From Verrucomicrobiaceae bacterium (lineage in GTDB: Bacteria > Verrucomicrobiota > Verrucomicrobiia > Verrucomicrobiales > Verrucomicrobiaceae), in NCBI GenBank assembly GCA_024232965.1, contig JACKQF010000003.1:62001-126000 (forward strand): a stretch of DNA of 64,000 nucleotides, given 5' to 3'. How positions within the stretch are numbered: position 1 is the stretch's first letter; each line of letters opens with the position of its first letter. Below are positions 9,152 to 15,723 of the stretch, piece after piece. Below the pieces are notes generated by a model. The model searched no databases and had not been told where the DNA came from. It worked only from the letters and a program-made list of their open reading frames with translations. Made by a program: the position numbers and the translations under genes.

Positions 9152-9283
9152 TCACTTCGGCTCCGCCCGCTCCCCGATGGTCTCGGCAAACTCCCCAAAC
9201 GCCAGGCGCTTCCAGCCCGTTCGGTCAAAGAGCGGGAGCGAGGCCCCGGCGGGGTTGGGCTTGAGATTGGAGAGAGTTGCAAC
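9152..9283 (-). pseudogene. hsdS 5' fragment (relic)
   Basis: A 43-codon open stretch ending in TGA reads LSNLKPNPAGASLPLF, then DRTGWKRLAFGEFAETI and GERAEPK. It matches the N-terminus of the hsdS at 2403 (LAKLKPNPAWASLPLF..HRGWKRMAFGDFAES) almost residue for residue, then stops. The rest of the gene is missing; the tandem repeat follows directly. It has no ATG. It is best read as the debris of a second specificity gene that once preceded or was recombined next to hsdM2. Confidence 0.8.
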
Positions 9284-9313
9284 CACGGATGACACGGAAT
9301 CGAGAGTTCTGGG

Positions 9314-9769
9314 TCAGAGCAGCCGTGGATCGAAGGAGAACGGCTCGGGCTTGCCGATGGCGATCTTCTTGAAGTTGGGGTGGGCCGGGTTGAGCAGATA
9401 GTTGGGCTCTGCCTGGATGATGACGCTTGGTAGTTCAAGCACCGCCGAGCGGGACTCCTTCACCCACAGATCACCGATCTTCGCGGTGGAAGGCGGCGGC
9501 GGTTCCTCGGTCCAGTCGGCAGGCAGGCCAGCGGCAGCTACGATCTCCACAAGCGCCTCGTCGAACTCGATTGGGATTGCCACATACTTGAAAGCCACGG
9601 GAGGGTTGAGATGAACCAAGCTTTCGAGTGCCGCGAGAGAAAGGGTGGCGCTGGTGTAAACCAGACGCGTTCCTCGCGAGTTCCATCGCCCTCCAAAGAG
9701 CCATGCACCCTCGCCATCAAAGGCGGTGGCGGAATGCTTTTCCTTCACGATCCGCCAAGCTCGTCTCAT
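9314..9769 (-). CDS. RES-domain toxin
   Basis: A 151-residue RES-family toxin. Members of this family deplete NAD+ in type II toxin-antitoxin pairs with Xre/MbcA-type antitoxins. The family pattern is visible: W-R at residues 5-6, GGRWNSRG with R28, then LVYTS with Y38, and ALESLVHL with E49, matching the conserved Arg, Tyr and Glu of the ADP-ribosyltransferase-like pocket. The length fits the family. The ATG at 9769 overlaps the antitoxin stop by one base (TGATG), giving translational coupling and antitoxin-first order. Full-length and without obvious damage, so probably active. Confidence 0.92.
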   Translation of the reverse strand: MRRAWRIVKEKHSATAFDGEGAWLFGGRWNSRGTRLVYTSATLSLAALESLVHLNPPVAFKYVAIPIEFDEALVEIVAAAGLPADWTEEPPPPSTAKIGDLWVKESRSAVLELPSVIIQAEPNYLLNPAHPNFKKIAIGKPEPFSFDPRLL

Positions 9770-10290
9770 CAGGAATAGACTCCGTATTCGATTCGGCCGA
9801 GGAGGTTCTCGACCTCACGCGCTCCGACCTCCGTTTCCGCATACTCCAAGGGGATCGCTCCACCCAAGCCAACTTGAGGAGCAGCGAGCCATTTCCGGGC
9901 ATTCTCCGGTGATTCCATCACCTCAACAGCTTTTCCCATGAGTTTGGCGAAACGCACTACACGGTCTGATTCGGCGGAATCAAGCCTGCCTGTCGTCATT
10001 CGGCGATGCAGAGTGGCTTTGGAAATGCCGAGCATGGGCACGAGTCTGTCCATTGAGAGGTCCAAACTGCTTCGAAGGTCGTCGAGTTCCCGAACCGGAA
10101 GCCCAGTCTTGAGGGATTGGATAAGCTTTGCGGGGGTGTATTCCCAGGCGGCACTCTTGCCTGAAGTCCCATGAACAAAGAAGACAACAATACCACTTTC
10201 GCTTTTCTTTGCGCGCACGCTGCCACGCGAATGGCTGATGGACACGGAGGAGGACTTTTTTGTTTTGGATTTGGTCTGTGTCTTTTCCAT
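9769..10290 (-). CDS. Xre/MbcA/ParS-type antitoxin (DUF2384)
   Basis: Antitoxin partner of the RES toxin. After a Lys/Ser-rich N-terminus of about 35 residues comes an HTH region (MDRLVPMLGISKATLHRR). The C-terminal toxin-binding domain is typical of DUF2384: A-R-K-W-L, then GLGGAIPLEYAETEVGARE and LLGRIEYG. I prefer the ATG at 10290 (MEKTQTK) because a near-consensus -10 (TAAAAT, 10300-10305) directly abuts the upstream ATG at 10299. That places the transcription start at about 10293 and gives an almost leaderless mRNA. The alternative start at 10299 adds MSQ. The gene is likely autoregulated through the direct repeats over its promoter. Confidence 0.9.
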   Translation of the reverse strand: MEKTQTKSKTKKSSSVSISHSRGSVRAKKSESGIVVFFVHGTSGKSAAWEYTPAKLIQSLKTGLPVRELDDLRSSLDLSMDRLVPMLGISKATLHRRMTTGRLDSAESDRVVRFAKLMGKAVEVMESPENARKWLAAPQVGLGGAIPLEYAETEVGAREVENLLGRIEYGVYS

Positions 10291-10328
10291 TTGCGACATA
10301 TTTTAGTCTCATTTGCGACAGGAGTCAA
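10288..10328 (-). promoter_or_regulatory. Promoter and direct-repeat operator of the RES-Xre pair
   Basis: On the minus strand there is a -35 TTGACT (10323-10328), a 17-base spacer and a -10 TAAAAT (10300-10305), very close to the sigma-70 consensus. The 11-mer TGTCGCAAATG occurs twice, at 10310-10320 inside the spacer and at 10288-10298 at the transcription start, 22 bases apart (about two helical turns). This is a classic place for antitoxin autorepression. Confidence 0.72.
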
Positions 10329-10424
10329 TGCGGCGGTTTGCAGCCTTGGGAAACCTGGAGAGATTGCCAACTGCTCTGGACTTCGGCGGAACTATTCAAC
10401 CACCCCGTTAGCGGATTTGGCAAT

Positions 10425-10710
10425 GACGTCGTAGCCGACTCAGCCGCGGCATCCGTCTGCGCCTGCGTTTCCCGCCTGCATACAGCGGGATGCTCAGATT
10501 ACCCTCCTTCGCCCGGATTTCCTCCATGGGCACGACGCGGGTGAAGCTGGGCTCGTCTTGGAAGTCCTGAGAGGCGCGGACGAGGCGCTGGAGGTGCTCA
10601 TCGGTGAGGAAGCTCTGGGCACGTTCGCGGGACTTCTGTGTGCGGCAGACGACGACGCAGTCGAAGGTGGCGAGGTTGTCGCCCGAGAAGAAGGCGGGGC
10701 TGCGCAGGGG
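10425..10710 (-). pseudogene. Mosaic hsdM relic
   Basis: Positions 10425-10656 match the 3' end of hsdM copy 1 (about 4268-4558), with a deletion of about 50 bases in the middle. At a shared gacgcag (10650-10656) the sequence switches to an internal part of hsdM copy 2 (about 8139-8195, tcgaaggtggcgaggttgtc and onwards). No open frame survives. The switch at a short identical stretch points to microhomology-type joining between hsdM copies. The relic lies upstream of the antitoxin and downstream of the AbiEii gene. Confidence 0.8.
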
Positions 10711-10759
10711 ATTCGGGGTTTTCTGGGAGTGGGGGGTAACTACCTGCCGAACTGGATCT

Positions 10760-10827
10760 GATCAGTCTTCTTTGGCTTCTTCTTCGCGGACCATTTGATC
10801 CATGGAGAGGGCTTGTTCGGCGAGGGC
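10760..10827. repeat. 68-bp duplicate of the VWA gene 3' end
   Basis: This segment equals 12867-12934, the last codons and stop of the VWA gene, with a single difference (gagagg against gagacg). The rest of the gene is absent. The copy sits just after the AbiEii stop, so the AbiE pair lies between a gene and a copy of its tail. That arrangement is expected if the AbiE segment was inserted or duplicated by recombination at this repeat. Confidence 0.85.
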
Positions 10828-10835
10828 AAAATAGA

Positions 10836-11849
10836 CTAAGCTAGGCTGCGGATGCGGGCTTCGAGGGTAGCCAGGGTTTCCAGCACGTCTCCAATGGGTG
10901 GTGGAGGGCTGAAGAACATGGGGACCATGGCGCGGTGGTCTACCTCCAACTCAGGAAGGCGGGCCTCCGGCGGGAGCAGGCGAAAGGATGCTGGCTGGGC
11001 TAGGTCGTAACGTGCCCAGCCGGAGCGGAAGTATACGGACTTGTGAGCTACGACGCGTTGCCGCAGCGCTGTATCCGCCAAGGCGCACTCTGCCACTGGC
11101 GCGGTGGCCATACGGGCGAGGTCATGGTAGTGCCGGGCGTAACGGGCGGGCATCGGTTTTGCGGGATCACGGTGCGCTTCGGCATGCAAAAGCGTGGCTT
11201 TTTCCCAAAAGGTGCGCTCTGCGGCCAGGGAACGGACGGCGGCGCTGCCCATGGGGAGGTCAAAGGTCTCACCGAGATATGAGCGAATGGGATGGTCTTC
11301 CGAAGGCCAGTGGTCCGAACGCGCGCCCAGCTCGATGCGAACAGCGGGAGCGATGTAGGCGAGGCGGGTGCCTCCCGCCTGAGGGAAGTGGAAGAGGAGG
11401 GTCTGTGGGTCCTGCGGGTCGATCTCCAAGGACCAGCCTTGGCTGTCTCCCAAAAGGCCGATGAGGGAGTCCTGGAGTCTGGGCAGGAGGGTTTCGCGAA
11501 TGCAGTCCTGGCAGGCCTGCTGGAGGGCCTCAATGCGCCGTGTCTGCTCCTTGCCTGTGGCGGCTTCGGGATCGCGATCTTCGCCAAATCCCAAGAACTC
11601 GCGATGGAAGGAGACGTCTACGTCTTCTGAAAAGCGGTCGATGAGGCCGTAGACTTTCGATAGCGAGGTGCCGCCCTTGAAAACGAGGTGACTGCCGAGC
11701 TCCGGCAGTGCAAAGATGGCATCAAGGGTTTTGCATACCCAGTAGTCTTTTTCCAGAATTGCTGGGGCCAGCCCGCGCTGCTGTGCGGCGGCATCAAGCA
11801 ATTCCAGGCGCTCCCTGGGGGTGAGTGAGAGATAAGGGTCGTCAGCCAT
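10836..11849 (-). CDS. AbiEii/AbiGii-type nucleotidyltransferase toxin
   Basis: Toxin of an AbiE-like (type IV) toxin-antitoxin/abortive-infection pair, about 337 residues. The nucleotidyltransferase signature is clear: LVFKGGTSLSKVYGL (GGTSLSK at 59-65), then DRFSEDVDVS with the catalytic Asp pair at D76 and D78. The N-terminal ILEKDYWVCKTL is also typical of the family. ATG 11849 (MADDPYLS) was chosen; a GTG at 11855 is possible. Its start overlaps the antitoxin frame by 8 bases. The segment from 10836 to 12868 sits between two copies of the VWA tail, suggesting mobility. Confidence 0.9.
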   Translation of the reverse strand: MADDPYLSLTPRERLELLDAAAQQRGLAPAILEKDYWVCKTLDAIFALPELGSHLVFKGGTSLSKVYGLIDRFSEDVDVSFHREFLGFGEDRDPEAATGKEQTRRIEALQQACQDCIRETLLPRLQDSLIGLLGDSQGWSLEIDPQDPQTLLFHFPQAGGTRLAYIAPAVRIELGARSDHWPSEDHPIRSYLGETFDLPMGSAAVRSLAAERTFWEKATLLHAEAHRDPAKPMPARYARHYHDLARMATAPVAECALADTALRQRVVAHKSVYFRSGWARYDLAQPASFRLLPPEARLPELEVDHRAMVPMFFSPPPPIGDVLETLATLEARIRSLA

Positions 11850-12465
11850 CGTCACGGGTGATTTTGAGGAAAATGGGGCGCATCCAGGCCGGGACGAGCG
11901 TCATGTCGGCTATGAGCTGTTTCTTGGCTGCGGCATCCAGGCGCTGGCGCAGGTGCTGGATGGTGTCGGGGGTTACCTTGCCGTTGCCAACGTCGCGCAA
12001 GGCCTGGGCGACGAGTCCGCTGGCCCGGCCGGCAAGGGCTAGGTTGCGCCCGGTGTTGCGCCGAAAGACGATTTGGCGTTTGCCCAACAGCACCGTGCTT
12101 GGAGCGCCATCGGTCTGGTAGATCATCTGAGCAGGTACCTGGGTGGTGAGGCCGAGCTGGTTCGCTGCCACCTGGGGAGATGGTAGCAGGCGGAGGTGCC
12201 GCCCCCTCGCCACAGCGGCTATGACGGCGTCTGCGGTGGCTCCTGTCTGGCCGAGAACGGGGTGTGAGTGGGGGCTGTCGTAGAGTCCCCGGGCAACCCG
12301 CCGGATCTTCCCATCACGCACCAGCCGGGTCAGCGCCACGCCGACGCTACGAGGATCGCCCAAGTCAGCGAAATCATGGGGTGTGAAAGCCCAGCCACGT
12401 CCCTTTTTTGCCACGCGGCGAAGGATGTGCTGATTGACCGAAGCATCGGAGGGTGTCTTCTTCAT
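11842..12465 (-). CDS. AbiEi-like antitoxin (DUF6088-type winged helix)
   Basis: The antitoxin and repressor of the AbiE-type pair, 207 residues. The N-terminal winged-helix region shows the AbiEi pattern: FTPHDFADLGDPRSVGVALTRL, then VRDGKIRRVARGLYDSP. The middle part (LPSPQVAANQLGLTTQVPAQ) is also usual for DUF6088/AbiEi proteins. I start it at ATG 12465 because a promoter with -10 CATTAT ends only 7 bases upstream, which implies a leaderless mRNA. A start at 12495 would lie upstream of the transcription start. It overlaps the toxin start. Negative autoregulation is known for AbiEi proteins. Confidence 0.86.
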   Translation of the reverse strand: MKKTPSDASVNQHILRRVAKKGRGWAFTPHDFADLGDPRSVGVALTRLVRDGKIRRVARGLYDSPHSHPVLGQTGATADAVIAAVARGRHLRLLPSPQVAANQLGLTTQVPAQMIYQTDGAPSTVLLGKRQIVFRRNTGRNLALAGRASGLVAQALRDVGNGKVTPDTIQHLRQRLDAAAKKQLIADMTLVPAWMRPIFLKITRDDG

Positions 12466-12472
12466 GTTGAAA

Positions 12473-12500
12473 ATAATGCATTGTTTTTTCAGCAAATCAA
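12473..12500 (-). promoter_or_regulatory. Promoter of the AbiE-type pair, leaderless start
   Basis: On the minus strand -35 TTGATT (12495-12500), 16-base spacer, -10 CATTAT (12473-12478), then 7 bases to ATG 12465. The predicted transcription start falls at or next to the A of ATG. Confidence 0.6.
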
Positions 12501-12868
12501 GTCTGGATGATTCTCTCCATTACGACGGTGAGGTCATTAGGGTGAATGGTAGGAGTGAAGGTCCTGGATCACATGATGGCTGTTCCTCGTTGAAGGCAGG
12601 AATGGAAGCAGGGATCGGTTAGAAGTGATCAGTTGCTTGAGTCAGCCGTGGTCGGATGAGGTCTGAGGCGCGAGGTGGTGGGTGCTATCGAACGGTGTGG
12701 TTTTGGCGCTTCCGGGGCATTGGGTTCCGTGTTTTCCGGGGATTGATGCGCTTCGCTTCCCTGCGGGCTGTCAGTGACAGTTTGCCTCCGGCTATCTCCA
12801 CTGCGTTCCGGTTGTCTCGCATGCTCGGCTCCGTGGTTGGGAATTGCCCCTTCCTTCCCGAGTCGGGA
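12501..12868. other. Intergenic stretch with one REP-like copy
   Basis: No credible gene is seen between the AbiEi promoter and the end of the VWA gene. A degenerate REP-like hairpin lies at 12642-12659 (TCAGCCG-TGGT-CGGATGA, one mismatch in the stem). A short inverted repeat, CTGTCA-G-TGACAG, sits near 12769-12781. The open frames here are shadows of the GC-rich composition. Confidence 0.5.
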
Positions 12869-13540
12869 TCAGTCTTCTTTGGCTTCTTCTTCGCGGACCA
12901 TTTGATCCATGGAGACGGCTTGTTCGGCGAGGGCTTCGGTGTCGTCTCCGTCGAAGGCGAGGCGGCGGATGGATTTGATTTTGCGGGAGAGGGCTCGGCC
13001 GGTGCTCTTGATGCCGCTGGCGGTGAACTGGACGTTGGCGCTGAGGTGGACGTCCATCTGCATGTTGGCGGCGGTGGCGATGGCGTCTTGGTTGGCGGCG
13101 AGGAAGAGGAACTCCCAGCCTTTTTCTTTGCGGTAGAGGGCGATGAGGTCGCTGATGTGCTGCGCGGTGTAGCGCTGGGAGGCGTTTTCCATGCCGTCGG
13201 TGAAGATGGCGAAGATGACCTTGGCGGGTTGCTCTGCCGGCGGGAGGGACTCGAGGCGGCGGTCGGTCTCCTTGATGGTCCGGCCAATGGCATCGAGCAG
13301 CGCGGTGCTGCCGCGCGGCTGGAAGGTGGCGGCGGTGAGCTGCGGGACCTGGGCGAGCGGTTGGGCATCGACGTGGACTTCGTACTGGTCGTCAAACTGC
13401 ACCAGGGTGAGCCGGGCCGCGCCGGGGACGGCGATCTGGTCGCGGAGGAACTCGTTGAAGGCGGAGACGGCGGGTTCTTGCATGCTCTGCATGGAGCCGG
13501 AGCGGTCGAGGATGTAGGCGATTTCGGTGAGGGTGTTCAT
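12869..13540 (-). CDS. von Willebrand factor A (VWA) domain protein
   Basis: A 223-residue, single-domain VWA protein without signal peptide. The MIDAS metal site is complete: DRSGS (D12, S14, S16), then T79 in RGSTALLDAIG and D115 in FTDGMEN. The VWA fold ends near residue 165. The tail (170-223) is basic, then acidic, ending EEEAKED. Cytoplasmic VWA proteins act in chelatase-like, tellurite-resistance-like or phage-defence complexes; no partner ATPase lies next to it. The last 68 bases are duplicated at 10760-10827. It stands alone between REP-rich gaps. Confidence 0.88.
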   Translation of the reverse strand: MNTLTEIAYILDRSGSMQSMQEPAVSAFNEFLRDQIAVPGAARLTLVQFDDQYEVHVDAQPLAQVPQLTAATFQPRGSTALLDAIGRTIKETDRRLESLPPAEQPAKVIFAIFTDGMENASQRYTAQHISDLIALYRKEKGWEFLFLAANQDAIATAANMQMDVHLSANVQFTASGIKSTGRALSRKIKSIRRLAFDGDDTEALAEQAVSMDQMVREEEAKED

Positions 13541-13582
13541 TTTGGCAGGGGGTAAGAAGTGGTCGGTGGGGAATTTGGTTTG

Positions 13583-13600
13583 TCGTCCGTGGTCAGACGA
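13583..13600. repeat. REP-like hairpin copy A
   Basis: TCGTCCG, tetraloop TGGT, CAGACGA; one mismatch in the stem. Confidence 0.6.
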
Positions 13601-13615
13601 GGTGGGGGCGTCCTC

Positions 13616-13675
13616 GGCTGAATTGGAATCTTTTTGCCTCTCATTTTTTTGCTGGCCTTCTGATTCTGGGGATTG
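13616..13675. repeat. 60-bp dispersed repeat, copy 1
   Basis: It begins cggctgaattggaatctttt and continues with a T-rich core and ttctggggattg. A second copy with about 85-90 percent identity by eye is at 15469-15529. It is not inside any gene. Confidence 0.78.
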
Positions 13676-13824
13676 ATTGGACGCAAAGGGTGGGGGAAGC
13701 GGTGGTTGGCAGTAGAATGGGGGCAGTAGAATGGGGGATTATGACAAAAAGATGGGGTTATTGGGTGAGTGGTCCGTTGCTGGGCGGGAGGGAGTTAGAA
13801 GTGGTTCGTCGGGAGTTTGGTTTG

Positions 13825-13842
13825 TCGTCCGTGGTCGGACGA
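13825..13842. repeat. REP-like hairpin copy B
   Basis: TCGTCCG, tetraloop TGGT, CGGACGA; a perfect 7-bp stem. Compared with copy C both stem sides have changed together (G-C in place of A-T). Confidence 0.68.
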
Positions 13843-14010
13843 GGTGGGGGGAATGAGTGAGGAATTAGGAAGTGCAGGAACGAGGAAGGTAGGAAGGGGT
13901 TATTGGGTGAGTAGGCTGTTGCGGCTCGGGTGTGACAGGAAATGTGGGGCAGGGGCTTTTTTCGTGCTCGTACTCGTCCGTCGTGGTTTGGTGAGCTCTC
14001 CCCTCGGGAA

Positions 14011-14028
14011 TCATCCGACCACGGATGA
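14011..14028. repeat. REP-like hairpin copy C
   Basis: TCATCCG, tetraloop ACCA, CGGATGA; a perfect 7-bp stem. Confidence 0.68.
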
Positions 14029-14099
14029 CAAACCTAGTGACCCCTGTTTACTGTTTACTGATCCCAGGAGCTTGCCCCCCTCATCGGATCAGTGGCTGC

Positions 14100-14402
14100 T
14101 CAGGCGGCTCTGGGGTGCTGGATGGGCTGGGGGATCTGCTGGATGGCGGCGGGGCGGTCGTGGAGGAGCTTGAAGCGCCAGAGGCCGAAGCTGCCGTGGC
14201 CGGGCTGGATGGGGGGGAGCTCGGCGAGGCGGACGCTGAGGCTGGGGCGGCCGGTGGCGTATTCGTTGGCCCAGACGACCTCGCTGATGGTGTAAATGCC
14301 GCCTTCCTGCGGGACGGCGTCAAAGACCTCAAACACGGCGGAGGGGAAGTGATCAAAACAACAAACGACTTTTTGACCCACAGGCCAGGGTGCGGTTTTC
14401 AT
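14100..14402 (-). CDS. Small protein of unknown function
   Basis: A 100-residue protein that I do not recognise. It has no signal peptide. The core reads KVVCCFDHFPSAVFEVFDAV, then EGGIYTISEVVWANE, and later SLSVRLAELPP; a compact beta-rich fold is likely. ATG 14402 (MKTAPWPV) was preferred to the TTG at 14417. It is divergent from the WYL regulator, with 115 bases between the two starts, so the regulator could control both. The coding potential is moderate: it has a consistent hydrophobic pattern and a terminal Pro/Gln-rich tail. Confidence 0.5.
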   Translation of the reverse strand: MKTAPWPVGQKVVCCFDHFPSAVFEVFDAVPQEGGIYTISEVVWANEYATGRPSLSVRLAELPPIQPGHGSFGLWRFKLLHDRPAAIQQIPQPIQHPRAA

Positions 14403-14506
14403 AAGTGGACTTGCCAAGAATGGTTAAGATGGCTAAATTAATACGGGCAGATCGTGATTCGCTCGTGTGACGTCTTATCTATACCAGCAGTCAAAACAAT
14501 ATCAAG

Positions 14507-14517
14507 CGTAAATTACG
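14507..14517. promoter_or_regulatory. Palindrome abutting the start of the WYL regulator
   Basis: CGTAA-A-TTACG is an 11-bp inverted repeat that touches the ATG at 14518. It is a candidate autoregulatory operator for the BrxR/CapW-like protein; this is inferred from its position only. Confidence 0.4.
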
Positions 14518-15363
14518 ATGGGTAACACAACCAATCCTGAACAGTGGGCAGCCAAGGAGCGGCTGCGATTCATTGAGCGATCCGCCTTTTGGTGCGGGCT
14601 GGTGAATCGATCCGATCTGCAGCGGGTCTTTGGGGTGAGCGCGGCCCAGGCTTCGGCGGATCTGCAGATGTTCCAGGAGCTGTGCCCGGGGGCGCTGGTC
14701 TACAATCTGAAAAAGAAGCGCTACGAGGGCGGGGAATCGATGGTGTGCAAGCTGCACACGCCGCGTCTGGAGGAGGCGATGGCGTTTTTTCTGAGCGAAG
14801 AAGTGACGGCTAGCCCGCTGATGCGAGAACCGATCGGCCTGGACATGGGGGCGCGGCTGGCGGGGGTGGTGCTGCCGGTGCGCGAGGCGTCGGCGGCGGT
14901 GCAGCGGGCGGTATTTCTGGCGGTGCTGCATGGGCTGCCGGTGGAGGTGCACTACGCATCGGTGGCTGGGAAGACGGATGGCTGGCGGACGCTGCGGCCG
15001 CATGCCTTTGGCCACGATGGGTATCGCTGGCACGTGCGGGCTTGGTGCGAAAAGAACGGGGCCTTCCGGGATTTTGTGCTGAGCCGCATGAAGGAAGCGA
15101 AGGTGGATCTGCGGTCGGCTCCAACGCCTCCGCCCGAACCGGATGTGGACTGGGAGACCTGGGAGACGGTGGAACTGGCGCCGAACACGGAGCTGGAGCC
15201 GGAACAACGGGCTGCGGTGGATCGGGACTTTGGGATGAAGGGCGGGAAGCTGACGATCCAGGTGCGGAAGGCGATGCTGGACTACACGCTGGATCACCTG
15301 CGCCTACCGCTGACGGATGGGCGGGTGAAGCCTCGGTTGCTGGGGCGGGTGGGGAGTGCTTAG
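14518..15363 (+). CDS. WYL-domain transcriptional regulator, BrxR/CapW type
   Basis: A 281-residue regulator. The N-terminus has the defence-associated winged-helix pattern RLRFIERSAFWCGLVNRSDL, then FGVSAAQASADLQMFQEL (residues 15-55). The middle (about 120-205) is a WYL domain, and the C-terminal about 70 residues form the WCX extension (LTIQVRKAMLDYTLDHLRL). Proteins with this architecture (BrxR, CapW) repress BREX, CBASS and other defence operons and are thought to sense a nucleic-acid ligand through WYL. No complete BREX or CBASS operon is adjacent, so its target may be the neighbouring small gene, itself, or a lost system. The ATG directly follows a palindrome. Confidence 0.84.
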   Translation: MGNTTNPEQWAAKERLRFIERSAFWCGLVNRSDLQRVFGVSAAQASADLQMFQELCPGALVYNLKKKRYEGGESMVCKLHTPRLEEAMAFFLSEEVTASPLMREPIGLDMGARLAGVVLPVREASAAVQRAVFLAVLHGLPVEVHYASVAGKTDGWRTLRPHAFGHDGYRWHVRAWCEKNGAFRDFVLSRMKEAKVDLRSAPTPPPEPDVDWETWETVELAPNTELEPEQRAAVDRDFGMKGGKLTIQVRKAMLDYTLDHLRLPLTDGRVKPRLLGRVGSA

Positions 15364-15422
15364 TGCTTGGTCCTTGGTGGGAGTTGTGGGTTTGTGTTCT
15401 GGCTGGCGTGCCTGCTGGTCTC

Positions 15423-15441
15423 CGACGGCAAGATGCCGTCG
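15423..15441. repeat. REP-like hairpin, second family, copy 1
   Basis: CGACGGC, loop AAGAT, GCCGTCG; a perfect 7-bp stem. The second copy lies at 16733-16751. Confidence 0.62.
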
Positions 15442-15468
15442 CGCCTTGATGGGGGATCTTCCTTGGTG

Positions 15469-15529
15469 CGGCTGAATTGGAATCTTTTTGCCGCCCATTT
15501 TTTTGTCGGCCTTTTGGTTCTGGGGATTG
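15469..15529. repeat. 60-bp dispersed repeat, copy 2
   Basis: It matches 13616-13675: gcggctgaattggaatcttt, a T-rich core and ttctggggattg. Confidence 0.78.
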
Positions 15530-15586
15530 GGTCTGCGTTCTTTGCGTTCCTTTGCGGCTAAAAATCTGTGGCGGCGGTCCCGCTCA

Positions 15587-15604
15587 TCATCCGCCGGCGG
15601 ATGA
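15587..15604. repeat. Perfect 18-bp palindrome, REP-like
   Basis: TCATCCG-CCGG-CGGATGA has the same stems as the hairpin at 14011-14028 but a self-complementary loop. Confidence 0.65.
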
Positions 15605-15723
15605 CAACCCCAACTGATTACTTTTGACTGATCACTGGGTTTCTACCGTTGTTCTGGTCTTGATTCTCGCCTCGGCGTGGCGATGCTGAAGTCTCGGGTG
15701 TTTTTCCCTTTTCCTGCTTTTTT

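Larger units (their letters stand above)
13541..14099. other. Repeat-rich intergenic region
   Basis: No gene is seen. The region holds three REP-like hairpins (13583-13600, 13825-13842, 14011-14028), a longer direct repeat around the first two (13554-13604 against 13797-13848, sharing ttggtttgtcgtccgtggtc), a 60-bp repeat (13616-13675) shared with 15469-15529, and a small tandem agtagaatggggg near 13710-13740. Confidence 0.7.
15364..15723. other. Intergenic region with repeats
   Basis: No gene is seen. It contains a second REP-like family member (15423-15441), the 60-bp repeat copy 2 (15469-15529) and a perfect 18-bp palindrome (15587-15604). Confidence 0.65.

Noticed and set aside
13541..14099. 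CRISPR-like array from the repeated TCGTCCG hairpins
   Set aside because: The copies are only 18 bases, at irregular distances and with changing loops, so they fit REP-like elements rather than CRISPR.
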